In this document: positions 7,076 to 9,299 of the stretch, piece by piece
How the letters are laid out: each line of letters starts with the position of its first letter
How positions within the stretch are numbered: the stretch's first letter is position 1
DNA from: Methylococcaceae bacterium
GTDB taxonomy: Bacteria; Pseudomonadota; Gammaproteobacteria; Methylococcales; Methylomonadaceae
NCBI GenBank assembly: GCA_005779525.1
Contig: SXIZ01000251.1
Span: 1-9,299, forward strand
Direction: 5' to 3'
DNA length: 9,299 nucleotides
Position numbers and translations under genes: made by a program
Notes under the pieces: generated by a model
What the model was told of the DNA's origin: nothing
The model's input: the letters and a program-made list of their open reading frames with translations, nothing else
Database searches by the model: none

Positions 7076-7349
7076 AAATTTAAACGATGTGAGGCAATTT
7101 AAAGTAAGAATGCCGCTTTTATGCAGCAAAAATTTAAAAATGGATGCATGGGGAGCAACTATATTTAAGCATAGTGCAGGTTAATCCAGGGTATAAAACA
7201 TAACAATTTTTGAATTGGGTTTTACTTGAACCTTACTGTACCCAAATTGAATATTTTGGGGTAGATAAGGGGGAAACGCTGGATAAAAGAATAGGCAGAA
7301 AATCTATTGAGCGCCAAACGCGGAATAAGTAGGCTGAGTAACATAAACG
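7076..7349. other. Upstream region of kup, non-coding
   Basis: These 274 bases separate the acetyltransferase stop from the kup start. They contain a 6-bp dyad, CCCAAA (7241-7246)/TTTGGG (7255-7260) with an 8-base loop, extended by flanking TA bases if one G is bulged. A smaller dyad ACTAT/ATAGT lies at about 7158-7175. On the minus strand TATAGT (7163-7158) is a possible -10 box for kup, but the -35-like TTAACC is only 15 bases away, so no promoter is called. I see no open frame of interest and no terminator with a T tract for the acetyltransferase gene. Confidence 0.4.
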
Positions 7350-7865
7350 TCAGGCTAAAATTAAGTTAAGTTGCATTTTATAATCATCCATCACAAATCC
7401 CTCGCCGATGGCTTGCAGTAATTCACCGACCATCAAAAATCCATTTTTTGTATAAAACTCAATGGCTGAAACATTTTGTCGGTTCACAGTAAGCCAAATA
7501 CTTTCAGCACCCATAGTGCGAGACCATAGTGTAATAAATTGCAGCATCTCCTGCCCATAATTCTGCCCCCGATAGGCTTTAAGTAAGTAGAGTTTACTGA
7601 GCTTGACTTGCTGGAGTTGCGGATCGTTTAGCAATGCAAAATAGCCAATTGCCTGATCGGCTGCGTAAAGCAAGTAATACACAACGCCGTCCTGTATTTG
7701 TTGGAAGATTGCTGCCGAACTCTGGTAATTGGCCAACATATAACGCGTTTGGGCCATTCCGGTGATTGGGGGGTAATGTTCTTCCCAAATAATGCGGGCT
7801 AACTCTGCCACTTGCTCAGAGTGTAATTCAGTGGTCACGGGTAAGAATTGCAGTGCTGTAGCCAT
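7350..7865 (-). CDS. GNAT-family N-acetyltransferase
   Basis: A 171-residue single-domain GCN5-related acetyltransferase, predicted to move an acetyl group from acetyl-CoA to an amine; the acceptor is unknown. Motif A is at about 88-112 (KLSKLYLL then YRGQNYGQEML), where RGQNYG is the pyrophosphate-binding R/QxxGxG/A variant. Motif B is at about 126-142, with Asn128 and Asn131 and the AIEFYTKNGF segment whose Tyr138 is the usual general-acid position. The N-terminal part (LHSEQVAELARIIWEEHYPPI) fits the substrate-side helices of the family. The ATG at 7865 has no strong Shine-Dalgarno. The gene stands alone between two spacers of about 250 bases, so its neighbours give no clue to the substrate. 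Family certain, substrate unknown. Confidence 0.9.
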   Translation of the reverse strand: MATALQFLPVTTELHSEQVAELARIIWEEHYPPITGMAQTRYMLANYQSSAAIFQQIQDGVVYYLLYAADQAIGYFALLNDPQLQQVKLSKLYLLKAYRGQNYGQEMLQFITLWSRTMGAESIWLTVNRQNVSAIEFYTKNGFLMVGELLQAIGEGFVMDDYKMQLNLILA

Positions 7866-8120
7866 CTAATTGTGTGGTGTAAGTTCAAAGGAGTGCTTAG
7901 GAAGTAGGATTAAAATGCGCTGTTATGTGCGCAAACAAGCCAGTCAAATGGGTGGTTTTGGGAGAAGTAAACTCTATAATGCGATAAGCTGAAAACTCGC
8001 CAGCGACACCATGCATCAGTATAGAACGAGGGCGAGCCGTCTGCTTTGAATAAAGTCCGAGGCTTATAGTATTCTTCAGCTGAAGCATGCTCAATTGAAT
8101 ACTCTGGCGGTGCCGACATG
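7866..8120 (-). other. Spacer with overlapping short frames and dense palindromes; possible decayed gene or dispersed repeat
   Basis: Two minus-strand frames overlap here. One starts at ATG 8119, one base after the TPR stop codon, and ends at 7910 (69 codons, beginning MSAPPEYSIEHASAEEYY). The other runs 8094-7897 (65 codons, ending LFAHITAHFNPTS). Neither has a Shine-Dalgarno or a family I recognise. The first half of one and the second half of the other look more protein-like, which could mean a frameshifted remnant. The AGTATTC (8068-8074)/GAATACT (8097-8103) inverted repeat encloses three perfect palindromes: CTTCAGCTGAAG (8074-8085), AGCATGCT (8084-8091) and CAATTG (8092-8097). No intact gene is claimed. 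Confidence 0.35.
7920..7947 (-). promoter_or_regulatory. Possible promoter of the acetyltransferase gene
   Basis: On the minus strand TTGACT (7947-7942) matches the -35 consensus at five of six bases. TAACAG (7925-7920) is a weak -10 (three of six) after a 16-base spacer, about 55 bases before the start codon. A TGCGC/GCGCA dyad (7916-7920 and 7929-7933, 8-base loop) overlaps the -10, which could be an operator. On the minus strand this dyad is followed by TTTT, so a weak terminator for upstream transcription is an alternative reading. Confidence 0.3.
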
Positions 8121-9299
8121 TTAGGATGTAAGTTTGCTCAAAGCTTCTTGGGCTTTGGGAGTCCAGCGATATTGCTGCGAGTTACTTAAGGCTTTGTCCA
8201 GCGCAGTTTTTGCCTCAGCAGTTTTGCCTTTAGCCGCATAGATTACCCCTAAATGGTAATTAAACTCTGGAAAATCTGGCGCTAGTTTCACAACTTTTTC
8301 CATACTGCTTAAGGCGGTATCGGTATCGCCATTTAAGAAAGCCAACCAAGCATAGGTATCTAAAAATCCCGGTTGCGTCATGTTTTTAAAGCCTTTGACT
8401 AACTCAAAGGCGGCTTTAAGTTTAGCGGGGTCTTCAGTGGTCGTTGCCGTCAGTGCGGCTAAATTATTAATGATTAATTTATTTTCAGGAGACAAGGTTA
8501 GGGCAGCCTGATAAATTGCTAAGGCTTCGTCGGTTTTGCCGATACGATCATAGATCTCAGCGAGCGCCATTTTGATGTCTAAATTTTCAGGCATTGCTGC
8601 TTGCGCTTGTAAAAAACTCGTCAGAGCCTTGTCGGGTTGCTTCTGCAAAAAAAAGATTTCAGCTAGATTTTTATAGGCAAAGTCTGCATTCTTATTGCGT
8701 TTAATGATATCGGTATACAATTTTTCAGCTTCGCTAAACTGTTTTTGCTGTTTATATAATTGACCGCGTAAGTTTAACAAGCCAATGTTATCGGGATGTT
8801 GTTTAACAAGATTATTTAACCGCTCATTGGCCTGAGCGGGTTCCCCCATCGCAAGCTGAATATCGGTGATATTAGCCAGAATATCGATGGCTAAAGGTTT
8901 TTGTTTTAAGACTTTTTCGTAAGCGTCGAGTGCTTGCGGATATTTTTTCTGTGCGTAGTAGATTTGACCGAGTTTGAAATCAACTAAGCCATTATCTGCA
9001 GTCTGTACTATGGATTTAGCGGTTTTTTCCGCATTTTCCCAATCTTGTTTCGAGGCATAATAATCGGCTAATGCCGAAACTACCTCGGCATTTTGCGCTT
9101 TGGATTTATCAACGTCGGTTAACAGTTTTAGTGCTCTGGCATCATCCTTTTTCTGCACAAACATTTTGGCTAAACTGATGCGCGTACCATTATTGCCTGG
9201 ATTAATGCTCAGTGCCTTTTCCATAGATTCCAAGGCGAGGTCTTGCAGCCCCGCTTTTTGCTGTGCTTTAGACATCAGAATATAGGCATTATCAGATTC
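8121..9299 (-). CDS. TPR-repeat protein, C-terminal part, 5' end beyond right edge
   Basis: A reading frame of 392 codons ends in TAA at 8123-8121 and stays open to the last base of the window. The ATG at 9275 is therefore internal: the residues before it (ESDNAYIL) continue a TPR helix. About ten consecutive 34-residue tetratricopeptide repeats are visible, with the usual small residues and the Pro near the end of helix B (for example KALSINPGN, AALTLSPEN, KVVKLAPDF). The repeats run without a break to the C-terminal LSKLTS. Long TPR proteins of this kind act as scaffolds, often periplasmic or outer-membrane-linked in exopolysaccharide or PEP-CTERM/exosortase loci. The closing part (LDTYAWL, then NYHLGVIYAAKGKTAEAKTALDKAL) resembles the end of PEP-CTERM-associated TPR lipoproteins. 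That link is tentative, because the N-terminus that would show a lipobox is missing. There is no coupling to the arabinose-donor operon. Confidence 0.85.
   Translation of the reverse strand, partial: ESDNAYILMSKAQQKAGLQDLALESMEKALSINPGNNGTRISLAKMFVQKKDDARALKLLTDVDKSKAQNAEVVSALADYYASKQDWENAEKTAKSIVQTADNGLVDFKLGQIYYAQKKYPQALDAYEKVLKQKPLAIDILANITDIQLAMGEPAQANERLNNLVKQHPDNIGLLNLRGQLYKQQKQFSEAEKLYTDIIKRNKNADFAYKNLAEIFFLQKQPDKALTSFLQAQAAMPENLDIKMALAEIYDRIGKTDEALAIYQAALTLSPENKLIINNLAALTATTTEDPAKLKAAFELVKGFKNMTQPGFLDTYAWLAFLNGDTDTALSSMEKVVKLAPDFPEFNYHLGVIYAAKGKTAEAKTALDKALSNSQQYRWTPKAQEALSKLTS

Noticed and set aside
7076..7129. TTG-initiated 18-residue extension of Kup
   Set aside because: The ATG at 7075 is followed directly by the family's usual N-terminus; the extension has no match to the family pattern and no Shine-Dalgarno.
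9273..9275. ATG as the start of the TPR gene
   Set aside because: The frame stays open to the window edge and the residues before this ATG fit a TPR helix, so it is an internal methionine.
1..9299. CRISPR array, tRNA, insertion sequence or prophage genes
   Set aside because: No regularly spaced direct repeats, cloverleaf-like sequence, transposase motifs or phage proteins were seen on either strand by eye.

Overview
The window reads as chromosomal DNA of a Gram-negative bacterium, most likely a gammaproteobacterium. This rests on the Kup and glutamate/aspartate-symporter types, the short 4-base gene overlaps and moderate base composition. It is inference from protein style; no rRNA, tRNA or marker gene is present to fix the taxon. 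Coding density is high. No CRISPR array, insertion sequence, tRNA or prophage gene was seen.

Left block (1-3618, all minus strand, transcribed right to left): a compact operon. Its genes match the pathway that makes polyprenyl-phosphoryl-D-arabinofuranose (the DPA pathway known from mycobacteria). In order they are a HAD phosphatase-UbiA phosphoribosyltransferase fusion (3618-2194), a DprE1-like FAD oxidase (2197-875) and a DprE2-like SDR reductase (878-138). Thirty bases further on is the start of a membrane protein that runs off the left edge (107-1). The two internal junctions are ATGA start/stop overlaps, so the enzymes are probably translationally coupled. The first gene appears to start at TTG behind a well-placed GGAG. 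Together the three enzymes could take PRPP and a polyprenyl phosphate to a lipid-linked D-arabinose donor. The fourth gene could be the flippase, glycosyltransferase or another membrane partner that uses it.

Middle block: a divergent spacer (3619-3727) separates the operon from the only plus-strand gene, a glutamate/aspartate-type symporter of the DAACS family (3728-4957), which ends in a hairpin terminator overlapping its stop codon. It converges on kup, a potassium uptake transporter (7075-5192, minus strand), across a 234-base spacer with several dyads but no convincing gene.

Right block (minus strand): a GNAT-family acetyltransferase (7865-7350). A 255-base spacer (7866-8120) follows, with dense palindromes and two overlapping short reading frames that may be a decayed gene or dispersed repeat. 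Last is the C-terminal part of a large TPR protein (8121 to the right edge), whose 5' end lies outside the window. The coherent biological story is the arabinose-donor operon; the transporters, the acetyltransferase and the TPR protein look like independent neighbours.
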